This document shows, piece by piece, positions 7,360 to 13,598 of a stretch of DNA of 15,607 bases. The stretch lies in the NCBI GenBank assembly GCA_964520975.1, contig CAZFPA010000049.1, forward strand, positions 1-15,607, written 5' to 3'. The position numbers and the translations under genes were made by a program. The notes beneath the pieces are model-generated. The model was not told the DNA's origin. It saw only the letters and a program-made list of their open reading frames with translations, and did not search any database. Every line of letters begins with the position of its first letter. Position 1 is the first letter of the stretch. Source of the stretch: CAZFPA01 sp964520975 (lineage in GTDB: Bacteria; Bacillota; Negativicutes; Selenomonadales; Selenomonadaceae).

Positions 7360-7417
7360 CTTATTGTGTATTATATTTTAGGAGAGTAAGCTTGGAAGAG
7401 CTTATGTCTATTATAAC

Positions 7418-7437
7418 ATTAATGAGAATCATTTTCA
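7418..7437. promoter_or_regulatory. Probable Fur box upstream of yitT
   Basis: TGAGAATCATTTTCA (7423-7437) matches the 7-1-7 Fur box TGATAATNATTATCA at 12 of 14 defined positions. The 19-base form (7418-7436) matches the classical Fur consensus at 15 of 19. It directly follows a possible -10 element TATAAC (7412-7417), so bound Fur would block yitT transcription. The related PerR and Zur boxes fit less well. Confidence 0.65.
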
Positions 7438-7456
7438 ACACATCTTTTAAACGTAT

Positions 7457-7462
7457 AGGAGG
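7457..7462 (+). promoter_or_regulatory. Ribosome binding site deciding the TTG start of yitT
   Basis: AGGAGG ends 8 bases before TTG at 7471. The next in-frame ATG at 7483 is 20 bases away, too far for this site. Confidence 0.75.
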
Positions 7463-7470
7463 AATGTGTC

Positions 7471-8388
7471 TTGTCAGAAAAAATGAAGAAGCAGATCAAG
7501 CGGTACCTGGTCATCTGTCTGGGCTGTCTGATCGGAAGCCTGGGCTTCAATCTTTTCCTGATACCGCATCATCTGCTTTCCGGGGGACTCAGCGGTATAG
7601 CCATCATCATCTACTACATGACGAACTGGCCCATCGGTCTGCAGCTCATCGTTTATAATCTTCCGATTCTGTACCTGGCGGACCGGGTCTTTGGCCGGCT
7701 GTACGCGTTTGATACGATCATCGGCACGGTGCTTTTTTCCGTTGGCATCGATGCCACGAGCTTTGTCATGCAGTATGATCTCGTCCATGATCTCATGCTG
7801 GCATCTATTTTTGGCGGTGTGCTGGCCGGTATCGGTTTTGGCCTGATTTTCCGCTGCAATGCCAATTCCGGTGGACTCGATGTCGTTGGTGCAGTGGTAA
7901 AGAAGTATTATTCCTACGATATGGGGACGGTTATCTTTGTTCTGAATGTTGCCGTTGTGGCAATGAGTGTAGCGTTGTTCGGACTGGAGCTCGCGCTCTT
8001 TACGTTCGTATCGATTTATGTGACGGCGGAGGTAACAAATCGTGTGGCTGCCGGTTTCAATCGGGAGAAGTCCATCGTGATCGTTTCGCCGGAGGCGGAT
8101 CATATCGCGGAGGAACTCATGGCGCGTATCGTGCGCGGCGTTACTTTCATCAAGGGCGAGGGCGGTTTTACACGCGAAAACAAGAATATCGTTTTTATTG
8201 TGGTAAGTCTCACGCAGGTCAGCAAGGTAAAGGCTATCGTCGATGCACTGGACCCGACAGCGTTCATGATTGTTTCCGATACTTCGGAGGTCATGGGACG
8301 CGGCTTTACGCTGGAAAACAAATTCGGCCGTCGTTTGCCGGATGGCACCATAGTTCCGGCAATATTTGACAACGATAAAAAATCATAG
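7471..8388 (+). CDS. YitT family membrane protein (YitT membrane domain plus DUF2179)
   Basis: The product is 305 residues. Residues 10-200 hold about five to six membrane helices, with YitT features such as GFNLFLIPHHLLSGGLSGIA near the start and FRCNANSGGLDVVGAVVKKY in the middle. Residues 205-290 form the soluble DUF2179 domain (SIVIVSPEADHIAEELM, RGVTFIKGEGGFTRENKNIV, DPTAFMIVSDTSEVMGRGF). The biochemical role of YitT proteins is not established, though transport is often suggested. Translation begins at TTG 7471 behind a perfect AGGAGG. A Fur-box-like site lies 34 bases upstream, which points to control by iron. The 3' end carries a strong promoter within its last codons. Transcription of yitT itself probably ends at the hairpin at 8469-8504. 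Confidence 0.92.
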   Translation: MSEKMKKQIKRYLVICLGCLIGSLGFNLFLIPHHLLSGGLSGIAIIIYYMTNWPIGLQLIVYNLPILYLADRVFGRLYAFDTIIGTVLFSVGIDATSFVMQYDLVHDLMLASIFGGVLAGIGFGLIFRCNANSGGLDVVGAVVKKYYSYDMGTVIFVLNVAVVAMSVALFGLELALFTFVSIYVTAEVTNRVAAGFNREKSIVIVSPEADHIAEELMARIVRGVTFIKGEGGFTRENKNIVFIVVSLTQVSKVKAIVDALDPTAFMIVSDTSEVMGRGFTLENKFGRRLPDGTIVPAIFDNDKKS

Positions 8389-8394
8389 TATAGT
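8366..8394 (+). promoter_or_regulatory. Strong promoter inside the 3' end of yitT
   Basis: A perfect TTGACA (8366-8371), a 17-base spacer and TATAGT (8389-8394) match 11 of 12 consensus positions. Transcription should begin near 8401, just after the yitT stop codon. Confidence 0.7.
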
Positions 8395-8400
8395 AATAGA

Positions 8401-8504
8401 AAACAATAACCGAAGCAAACAATAACATCGTCTCTGCCTCTGCGGGGGGAGGGCGTACATGCAAAGAACAGGCGGTGGGTTGCTATCTCCCGCCTGGTTA
8501 TTTT
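8401..8504 (+). ncRNA. Putative small RNA (or terminated leader of the radical SAM gene)
   Basis: A strong promoter at 8366-8394 and an intrinsic terminator at 8469-8504 bracket about 104 bases with no convincing gene. The 5' part is unstructured and A/C-rich. The middle has a pyrimidine stretch (TCTCTGCCTCTGC, 8431-8443) able to pair with Shine-Dalgarno sequences. A G-rich stretch (8444-8453) follows that could pair with it in a first hairpin. I do not recognise a known RNA family. It may act as a trans-acting RNA, or as an attenuator for the gene that starts at 8623. Confidence 0.45.
8469..8504 (+). terminator. Rho-independent terminator after yitT / end of the putative small RNA
   Basis: CAGGCGG, a bulged T and GGG (8469-8479) pair with CTCCCGCCTG (8487-8496) around TTGCTAT, with one G-T wobble. 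The stem is followed by TTATTTT (8498-8504). Confidence 0.7.
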
Positions 8505-8622
8505 GTCGTCGCTGTATTGATTCTTTGTGGAAAATGCTGAATTCGGCTGTTTTGACACAGAGAATTGTGATAATTTTGAAAAGGTGGACAGCAATAGGTT
8601 GTTCGAAATCGAGGGGGATGTG

Positions 8623-9555
8623 ATGGAAAGCGAACAGATCAAGGGAACTGTGTTTGATATACGCAAGAATTATCTGGCAGAGCAGGATGAGGTACAGACA
8701 ACCTTTTGGCTGAAAGGCTGTCAGATGTCCTGTATCTGGTGCAACCATCCGGAGGGCATCAACGCGCGGACGCATCCGGTCTATCTGCCATATCGCTGTA
8801 TCCGTTCCTGCAGCAATTGTCTGGAACGCTCCAAGCATGGCGGCATACGTTCTGTCAAGGGAGAGATCCAGGTGGATGCGCTGCAGCCGGAGAACTGGGA
8901 AGATCTCATTGAGGTCTGCCCGACTGGCGCACTGGGATGGGATTCCCAGCATCTGAGCGTGCAGGATGCGGTGCGGATCGTGCTCGATCAGAGCCGGGAT
9001 ACGCCGGCTGCCCACATGAGTGTATTCCTGGCGGGTGGTGAGCCGTTGCTGCAGGCTGATTTTGCGGCCGAGTTCCTGCGTACGCTGAAGGAAATGAATG
9101 TAGAGACGGGGCTGGAGACGGCGCTTTTTGTACCGATGGAGTCCGTACTGAAGGTGGAGCCGTATCTGGATCATGTCTATGCTGACCTCAAGCTCTTTGA
9201 TGGGCTGCAGCACCGGAAATATACGGGCGTTCCGAATGGGCGCATCAAGAAGAACATCCAGCTGCTGCTGGAATCTGCCCGCCGTCAGCATGTGGTGGTG
9301 CGGACCTCACTGATTTCCGAGGTGACAGCACAGGAGGAGAATATTGCGGCAATCAGCCGCTATATCGCTGGAATCTATGAAGATGTCACCTATGAAATCC
9401 GCAACTATAATCCATTGAGTCAGGAGCGCTATCCATTGGCGGAGCATCGGGCTTGTTTTGCGAAGAACATGAAGCCGTATTCGGCGCAGCAAATACAGAA
9501 ATTTGCCAATATTGCCAGGGAAAATGGCGTACGTAATGTCATCGAGGGAATTTAA
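8623..9555 (+). CDS. Glycyl-radical enzyme activating protein (radical SAM, PflA-like) without adjacent partner
   Basis: The product is 310 residues. The radical SAM cluster motif C33-x3-C37-x2-C40 lies in FWLKGCQMSCIWCNHPEG. An inserted ferredoxin-like segment has C59, C63, C66 and C99 (CPTGA). This is enough for one extra [4Fe-4S] cluster, whereas many activases of this group carry two. GGEP (138-141) binds the SAM amino group. The YADLKLFDGLQHRKYTGVPN stretch is typical of activases. Such enzymes use SAM to abstract a hydrogen from a conserved glycine in a partner enzyme (pyruvate formate-lyase-like, diol dehydratase-like, decarboxylase-like). No partner gene is in the window, so the substrate is unknown. 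GAGGGGG (8611-8617) lies 5 bases before the ATG at 8623. An upstream in-frame GTG (8527) lacks a ribosome site. Confidence 0.9.
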   Translation: MESEQIKGTVFDIRKNYLAEQDEVQTTFWLKGCQMSCIWCNHPEGINARTHPVYLPYRCIRSCSNCLERSKHGGIRSVKGEIQVDALQPENWEDLIEVCPTGALGWDSQHLSVQDAVRIVLDQSRDTPAAHMSVFLAGGEPLLQADFAAEFLRTLKEMNVETGLETALFVPMESVLKVEPYLDHVYADLKLFDGLQHRKYTGVPNGRIKKNIQLLLESARRQHVVVRTSLISEVTAQEENIAAISRYIAGIYEDVTYEIRNYNPLSQERYPLAEHRACFAKNMKPYSAQQIQKFANIARENGVRNVIEGI

Positions 9556-9602
9556 AAAATACCAGGGAAGCAGCAGCGTAAACTGCACTTTCCTGGTATT
9601 TT
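9556..9602. terminator. Two-way terminator between the radical SAM gene and putP
   Basis: AAAATACCAGGGAAG (9556-9570) pairs with CTTTCCTGGTATTTT (9588-9602), with one G-T wobble. A smaller inner stem GCAG/CTGC is also present. A-rich and T-rich flanks make it work in both directions for the convergent genes. Confidence 0.88.
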
Positions 9603-9622
9603 CTCTGTACGGCTGTTTTGTG

Positions 9623-11101
9623 TCAGATATCGCTTTTATCTACGGCATCAAAGGTCGCAGTGATTTCCGCGGCGGGTTCCTTATCCATCTTACTGACGAT
9701 GTAGATTGCCAGCAGCGAAAGGAAGAAGCCCGGAATGATCTCGTAGAGGCCGAAGAAGGCAAATTGCTTCCAGACCAGTACAGTGACGCCGCCGACGATG
9801 ATGCCGGCCAGTACGCCATTGCGGGTAGCCCGGCGCCAGAACAGCGATGCCAGCAGGGCCGGCCCGAAAGCGGCGCCAAAGCCGGCCCAGGCGTAGGCAA
9901 CCATATCGAGGATGAGACTGTTCGGGTTCATAGCGAGTACAATGGCAATGCCGGCGATGGTGAGTACGGAAAGACGGCTGACCCAGACAAGCTCTGTCTG
10001 GGAGGCGTCCTTATGCAGCAGGGAGCGGTAGAAGTCCTGGGCAAAGGCCGAGGCGGCCACCAGGAGCTGCGAGGAGGCGGTGCTCATGATGGCAGCCAGT
10101 ACCGCGGAGAGAACAAGTCCGGCGAAGAAGGGGGAGAAGAGTGTATCCGTCATGACCAGGAATACCGTCTCGGTCTCGGTTCCCGTGAGGCCTGTCGTGA
10201 GATAGGCCTTGCCGACCATGCCGACGATGACGGCGGCAGCGAGGGAAATCGCGACCCAGGTCATTGCGATGTGCATGGCCTGCGTGAGCTCTTTGGAGGA
10301 GCGGATGGCCATGAAGCGCACGAGAATATGCGGCTGTCCAAAGTAGCCGAGTCCCCAGCCCATGAGGGAAATGAACTCAATGAAGGAAATCATGGAGCCG
10401 TCCGGCTTGGTGAAGGGATTGAAAAACGTCGGATTGATTGTGTAGATTGCATTGGCTGTTGTGGAGACACCGCCAAGGGTCCAGGCCGCGATGGCCGGTA
10501 CGATTACGATGGCGAAGAACATCATTACGCCCTGAATGAAATCCGTCCAGCAGACAGCGAGAAAGCCGCCGGTCAGCGTGTAGAAGACAACGACGAAAGC
10601 CCCGAGGAAAAGAGCTGTAGCATAGGGCAGGCCGAAAATCGTCTCAAAGAGCTTGCCGCCGGCTACGAAGCCGGAAGAGGTGTAGATGATGAAGAAGATG
10701 AGGATGAAGATAGCCGGAATGATGCGCAGCAGATTGGTCTTGTCCTGGTAGCGGTTCTGCAGAAAATCCGGCAGGGTGAGGGAATTGTTCGCGAGCTCGG
10801 TGTATTTGCGCAGCCGGGCTGCGATGAATTTCCAGTTCGCGAAGGTGCCCAGGGCGAGGCCTAAAGCGATCCAGCCGGCATTGAGTCCGGCGACATACGC
10901 ATAGCCCGGCAGCCCCATGAGCATCCAGCCGCTCATATCCGAGGCCTCCGCACTCATGGAAGTAACCCAGGCCCCGAGCTTGCGGTTCCCCAGGATATAG
11001 TCGGCCATGTTCCGTGTACGGCGGTAATAGTACACGCCGATACCCATCATGAGACCAAGATAAAGTATAAATGCCAAAATAATGTACAAATTGTTCGTCA
11101 C
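9623..11101 (-). CDS. putP: Sodium/proline symporter PutP
   Basis: The product is 492 residues of the sodium:solute symporter family with about 12-13 membrane helices. SAEASDMSGWMLMGLPG places D55, M56, S57 and G58 at exactly the E. coli PutP sodium-site numbering. S340-T341 in IMSTASSQLL also coincide with the E. coli sodium-site residues. LTLPDFLQNRY and GYFGQPHILVRFMA are further PutP signatures. The protein imports proline with Na+ for nutrition or osmoprotection. The start is GTG at 11101, behind AAAGGAGG (11109-11116 on the minus strand) at 7 bases. A reading open to 11161 would add 20 residues and break the numbering match. No proline dehydrogenase gene is adjacent. The last 25 residues are polar and variable. 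Confidence 0.95.
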   Translation of the reverse strand: MTNNLYIILAFILYLGLMMGIGVYYYRRTRNMADYILGNRKLGAWVTSMSAEASDMSGWMLMGLPGYAYVAGLNAGWIALGLALGTFANWKFIAARLRKYTELANNSLTLPDFLQNRYQDKTNLLRIIPAIFILIFFIIYTSSGFVAGGKLFETIFGLPYATALFLGAFVVVFYTLTGGFLAVCWTDFIQGVMMFFAIVIVPAIAAWTLGGVSTTANAIYTINPTFFNPFTKPDGSMISFIEFISLMGWGLGYFGQPHILVRFMAIRSSKELTQAMHIAMTWVAISLAAAVIVGMVGKAYLTTGLTGTETETVFLVMTDTLFSPFFAGLVLSAVLAAIMSTASSQLLVAASAFAQDFYRSLLHKDASQTELVWVSRLSVLTIAGIAIVLAMNPNSLILDMVAYAWAGFGAAFGPALLASLFWRRATRNGVLAGIIVGGVTVLVWKQFAFFGLYEIIPGFFLSLLAIYIVSKMDKEPAAEITATFDAVDKSDI

Positions 11102-11108
11102 AATAAAT

Positions 11109-11116
11109 CCTCCTTT
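11109..11116 (-). promoter_or_regulatory. Ribosome binding site deciding the GTG start of putP
   Basis: AAAGGAGG on the minus strand is 7 bases before GTG 11101, a near-perfect anti-16S match. Confidence 0.8.
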
Positions 11117-11131
11117 AACAATATAGCTACC

Positions 11132-11161
11132 ATTATAATGTAATTCCAGGTTATATTGCAA
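11132..11161 (-). promoter_or_regulatory. Promoter of putP
   Basis: On the minus strand TTGCAA (11161-11156) and a perfect TATAAT (11137-11132) are separated by 18 bases. The transcript would start near 11125, leaving a leader of about 25 bases. Confidence 0.55.
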
Positions 11162-11243
11162 TGTACTTTTGCGTTTTAGTTTGTTAAAATTTCAGTACAA
11201 TAGAGGCGTTCTCTGTTTCGTAAGCTGTCGGGGGCAGCATGGC

Positions 11244-11276
11244 AAAACAGAAAGGCATCCGTTTTCCCTGTTTTTT
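11244..11276 (+). terminator. Terminator or attenuator upstream of the FAD dehydrogenase gene
   Basis: AAAACAG (11244-11250) pairs with CTGTTTT (11268-11274), with an inner AAAG/TTTT extension, followed by TTTTTT (11271-11276). No gene upstream on this strand needs termination, so it ends either a short RNA or a leader. Two alternative folds compete with it. In one, TCTGTTT (11212-11218) pairs with AAACAGA (11245-11251). In the other, the hairpin 11244-11265 carries the hexaloop AAGGCA. Confidence 0.55.
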
Positions 11277-11304
11277 ATTCCGCTTTGAAAGATTCAAATT
11301 TTGC

Positions 11305-11333
11305 TTGCAGAGTGGAGATGTTTCCTATATAAT
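11305..11333 (+). promoter_or_regulatory. Promoter of the FAD dehydrogenase operon
   Basis: TTGCAG (11305-11310), a 17-base spacer and a perfect TATAAT (11328-11333) lie downstream of the terminator at 11244-11276. The leader would be about 50 bases. Confidence 0.5.
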
Positions 11334-11390
11334 ATCGAAGGACAAAGAGAAATACTGTCCTGATTAAATCTTAGGAGAGTGCATATTCTA

Positions 11391-12773
11391 ATGAAAAAAT
11401 ATGATATAGCGATTATAGGCGCGGGGCCTGCCGGAACTTTTGCAGCATATGAGCTGATTGAGAAGAAGCCGGGGCTCCGTATTGTTGTGCTCGAAAGCGG
11501 ACGTGACATCTATCATCGGGTCTGCCCTATTTCGGCGGGCAAGACGGAGAGCTGCATCGGCTGCAAGCCCTGCAGCATCATGCGCGGTTTTGGCGGCGCG
11601 GGAGCTTTTTCGGATGGCAAGTACAATTTCACGACGAAGTTCGGCGGCTGGCTCAACGATTATCTGCCGGATGCCAAGGTCATGGAACTCATCGATTATG
11701 TCGATGCGATCAACATGAAGCATGGCGCTCCAGCCAAGGTGTTCAGCACGGCCGGCAGTGACATTGGCAAGCGGGCGCTCGAGCATGATCTGCATCTGCT
11801 CGATGCCAGCGTGCGTCATCTGGGCACGGAGAACAACCTGCACATGCTGGAGAAAACCTACGAGTATTTGAAGGATAAGGTTGAATTCCGCTTTGAATGT
11901 CCGGTCAAGCATATCGAGACCGATGGCAAGGGCGGCAATGCACTGCTGCTGGAAAATGGCGATCGCATCGAGGCGGAATACCTGGTTGCGGCGCCGGGGC
12001 GTGCCGGCGCGGAGTGGTTTACCGATGAGTGCCGTCATCTCGGTGTCGAGCTTTTGAACAACCAGGTGGATGTCGGTGTGCGCGTAGAGGTGCCGGATGC
12101 GGTATTCAATCATATCACCGATGAGGTATATGAGGCCAAGCTCGTCTATCGTACGAAGCGCTATGGCGATCTCGTGCGTACCTTCTGCATGAACCCGCAC
12201 GGCCACGTGGTCATGGAAAATACGGACGGTATCATCACTGTCAATGGACATTCCTACAGTGATCCGAAGCTGCAGAGCAATAACACGAATTTTGCGCTGC
12301 TGGTGAGCAACCGCTTTACGGAGCCGTTCAATGAGCCGCATCAGTACGGCAAGCGCATTGCCTCGTTCTCGAATATGCTGGGGGGCGGCATCATCGTGCA
12401 GCGCTTTGGCGATCTGCTCAAGGGCCGCCGCACGAACGCCCATCGTCTGGGCAAGAGCTTCACGAAGCCGACGCTGCAGGCTACGCCGGGTGATTTGAGC
12501 CTGGTGCTGCCAAAGCGTCATCTGGATAACATCATTGAAATGATCCAGGCGCTCAATACGATTGCGCCGGGCATGTCAAATGATGATACATTGCTTTACG
12601 GCGTAGAGGTGAAATTCTACAGTTCGCGTATTGTTCTTTCCAAGGAACTGGAGACGAAGCTGCCGAAGATCTTTGCGGTAGGTGACGGTGCGGGCGTTAC
12701 GCGCGGCCTTTCCCAGGCCGGTGCCAGCGGTATCTACGTTGCCCGTACGATCCTTTCGCGTCTGGAGGACTGA
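11391..12773 (+). CDS. FAD-dependent dehydrogenase of the COG2509 type
   Basis: The product is 460 residues. The N-terminus is a dinucleotide-binding fold (IAIIGAGPAGTFAAYEL, residues 7-23) followed by an acidic strand end at LES (34-36). A cysteine set C45, C55, C58 and C61 precedes RGFGGAGAFSDGKYN, a conserved block of this family. The C-terminal FAD-contact motif is FAVGDGAGVTRGLSQAGASG. Members are annotated as uncharacterised FAD-dependent dehydrogenases, and the substrate is not known. The four cysteines could hold an iron-sulfur cluster or a redox disulfide, which is my inference. ATG 11391 follows TTAGGAGAG (11371-11379) at a rather long spacing. A GTG at 11379 overlaps that site and is rejected. 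A TRIC-like gene starts 17 bases after the stop, so both are likely one operon. Confidence 0.88.
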   Translation: MKKYDIAIIGAGPAGTFAAYELIEKKPGLRIVVLESGRDIYHRVCPISAGKTESCIGCKPCSIMRGFGGAGAFSDGKYNFTTKFGGWLNDYLPDAKVMELIDYVDAINMKHGAPAKVFSTAGSDIGKRALEHDLHLLDASVRHLGTENNLHMLEKTYEYLKDKVEFRFECPVKHIETDGKGGNALLLENGDRIEAEYLVAAPGRAGAEWFTDECRHLGVELLNNQVDVGVRVEVPDAVFNHITDEVYEAKLVYRTKRYGDLVRTFCMNPHGHVVMENTDGIITVNGHSYSDPKLQSNNTNFALLVSNRFTEPFNEPHQYGKRIASFSNMLGGGIIVQRFGDLLKGRRTNAHRLGKSFTKPTLQATPGDLSLVLPKRHLDNIIEMIQALNTIAPGMSNDDTLLYGVEVKFYSSRIVLSKELETKLPKIFAVGDGAGVTRGLSQAGASGIYVARTILSRLED

Positions 12774-12790
12774 CAGGAGGCTGAGAAGTC

Positions 12791-13399
12791 ATGGATATGA
12801 TGCCGGTGTTCGATATGATTGGCACCGTGGCTTTTGCTGTGCTGGGTGCATTGGCTGGTGTATATAAAAAGCTCGATGTGTTCGGTGTGCTTATTCTGGC
12901 GCTGGCAACGGCGGTCGGCGGCGGCATCATCCGTGACGTGGTGATATCGAATACGCCGCCGATGGCCTTTCGTGATCCGACCTATGTGCTGGTGAGTCTG
13001 GCCGGCGCGCTGGCAGCCATGCTGCTGCGCCATCAGTGCGAGCGTTTCAACGGCGCCATTCAGGTCTGCGATGCGATCGGACTTGGTGCCTTTGCCGCGG
13101 CGGGGGCGAATATGGCTGCGGACTGCGGCTATTACAATTTCCTGACGGTCTCCTTTCTGTCTGTTGTCACTGCCGTGGGCGGCGGTGTCATACGGGATGT
13201 GTTCATCCAGGTGCTGCCAGGCGTGTTTTATAAGGAAATCTACGCGACGGCCGCCTGGGCCGGCGCCGCGGTCTTTTTTTTCCTCTATCCCTATGTGAGT
13301 CATGATGCGGCAATGTACAGCTGTTTCGGCGTGACGACCGGGCTGCGTTTGCTCGCGCTGCGCTATCACTGGGCACTGCCGGTATGGCCGCGCAACTGA
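12791..13399 (+). CDS. TRIC-like / UPF0126 family membrane protein
   Basis: The product is 202 residues with seven predicted membrane helices arranged as two repeats plus one. Each repeat contains the family motif: AVGGGIIRDVVI (about residues 41-52) and AVGGGVIRDVFI (about 126-137). Bacterial members (YadS/YicG, formerly annotated as glycine transporters) are structurally related to the animal TRIC trimeric cation channels. The transported ion or solute here is unknown. AGGAGG (12775-12780) lies 10 bases before the ATG and only 17 bases separate it from the FAD dehydrogenase, so the two should be cotranscribed. I see no terminator directly after the stop. The nearest is the one at 13501-13538 in the amt leader. 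Confidence 0.9.
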   Translation: MDMMPVFDMIGTVAFAVLGALAGVYKKLDVFGVLILALATAVGGGIIRDVVISNTPPMAFRDPTYVLVSLAGALAAMLLRHQCERFNGAIQVCDAIGLGAFAAAGANMAADCGYYNFLTVSFLSVVTAVGGGVIRDVFIQVLPGVFYKEIYATAAWAGAAVFFFLYPYVSHDAAMYSCFGVTTGLRLLALRYHWALPVWPRN

Positions 13400-13443
13400 T
13401 TTTTGCGGGGTTTCCGGTATACCTGAATACATGGGCAAACTCG

Positions 13444-13472
13444 TTGACAAGCCTGATATGACTGGGTATAAT
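13444..13472 (+). promoter_or_regulatory. Perfect consensus promoter of amt-glnK
   Basis: TTGACA (13444-13449), a 17-base spacer and TATAAT (13467-13472) match the housekeeping promoter at all 12 positions. Transcription should start near 13479. Such a strong promoter before a nitrogen-regulated operon implies control after initiation, which fits the two terminators in the leader. Confidence 0.85.
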
Positions 13473-13492
13473 AAGAACATCAACAAGGTCGA

Positions 13493-13506
13493 GGGCAATG
13501 AAGCCC
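13493..13506 (+). promoter_or_regulatory. ANTAR-like hexaloop hairpin 1 in the amt leader
   Basis: GGGC (13493-13496), loop AATGAA and GCCC (13503-13506) form a small hairpin with A at loop position 1 and G at position 4. It shares bases 13501-13506 with the 5' arm of terminator 1, so the two folds exclude each other. Confidence 0.45.
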
Positions 13507-13538
13507 CTGCTGTCCGGTACGGATAAGCAGGGGCTTTT
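13501..13538 (+). terminator. Terminator 1 in the amt leader
   Basis: AAGCCCCTGCT (13501-13511) pairs perfectly with AGCAGGGGCTT (13526-13536). An inner TCCG/CGGA stem sits on top, and TTTTCTGATTTT follows. It lies only about 22 bases after the predicted start site. It would also stop read-through from the upstream TRIC-like gene. Confidence 0.85.
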
Positions 13539-13580
13539 CTGATTTTCCGACCGGGTTGGCAATCATATCGGATACATGCA

Positions 13581-13598
13581 GAAGACAAGGGCGTCTTC
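13581..13598 (+). promoter_or_regulatory. ANTAR-like hexaloop hairpin 2 in the amt leader
   Basis: GAAGAC (13581-13586), loop AAGGGC and GTCTTC (13593-13598) form a perfect 6-bp hairpin with A at loop position 1 and G at position 4. It takes up bases 13587-13598 of the 5' arm of terminator 2, so its formation would block that terminator. Confidence 0.55.

Noticed and set aside
7388..7658. Small frame starting at TTG behind GGAGAG and running into yitT in another frame
   Set aside because: It spans the Fur box and the yitT ribosome site and overlaps a clear YitT protein. The translation shows no conserved pattern.
8552..8580. TTGACA followed by TTGTGATAATTTTGA, considered as a promoter or a Rex/FNR/CRP site for the radical SAM gene
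   Set aside because: No -10 element lies at 16-18 bases from TTGACA, and only one half of a Rex or CRP site is present. An extended -10 TGTGATAAT is possible but too weak to list.
9503..10864. 453-codon open frame on the plus strand opposite putP
   Set aside because: It is antisense to a well-supported PutP. The product is highly charged (Gly, Glu, Asp, Arg) with low complexity, and it would cross the two-way terminator at 9556-9602.
13546..13580. A canonical first ANTAR hairpin (P1) directly before hexaloop hairpin 2
   Set aside because: The best candidate, loop ACCGGG at 13550-13555, has only a G-U closing pair followed by a C-U mismatch, too weak to call. This is why the ANTAR assignment is kept as likely, not certain.
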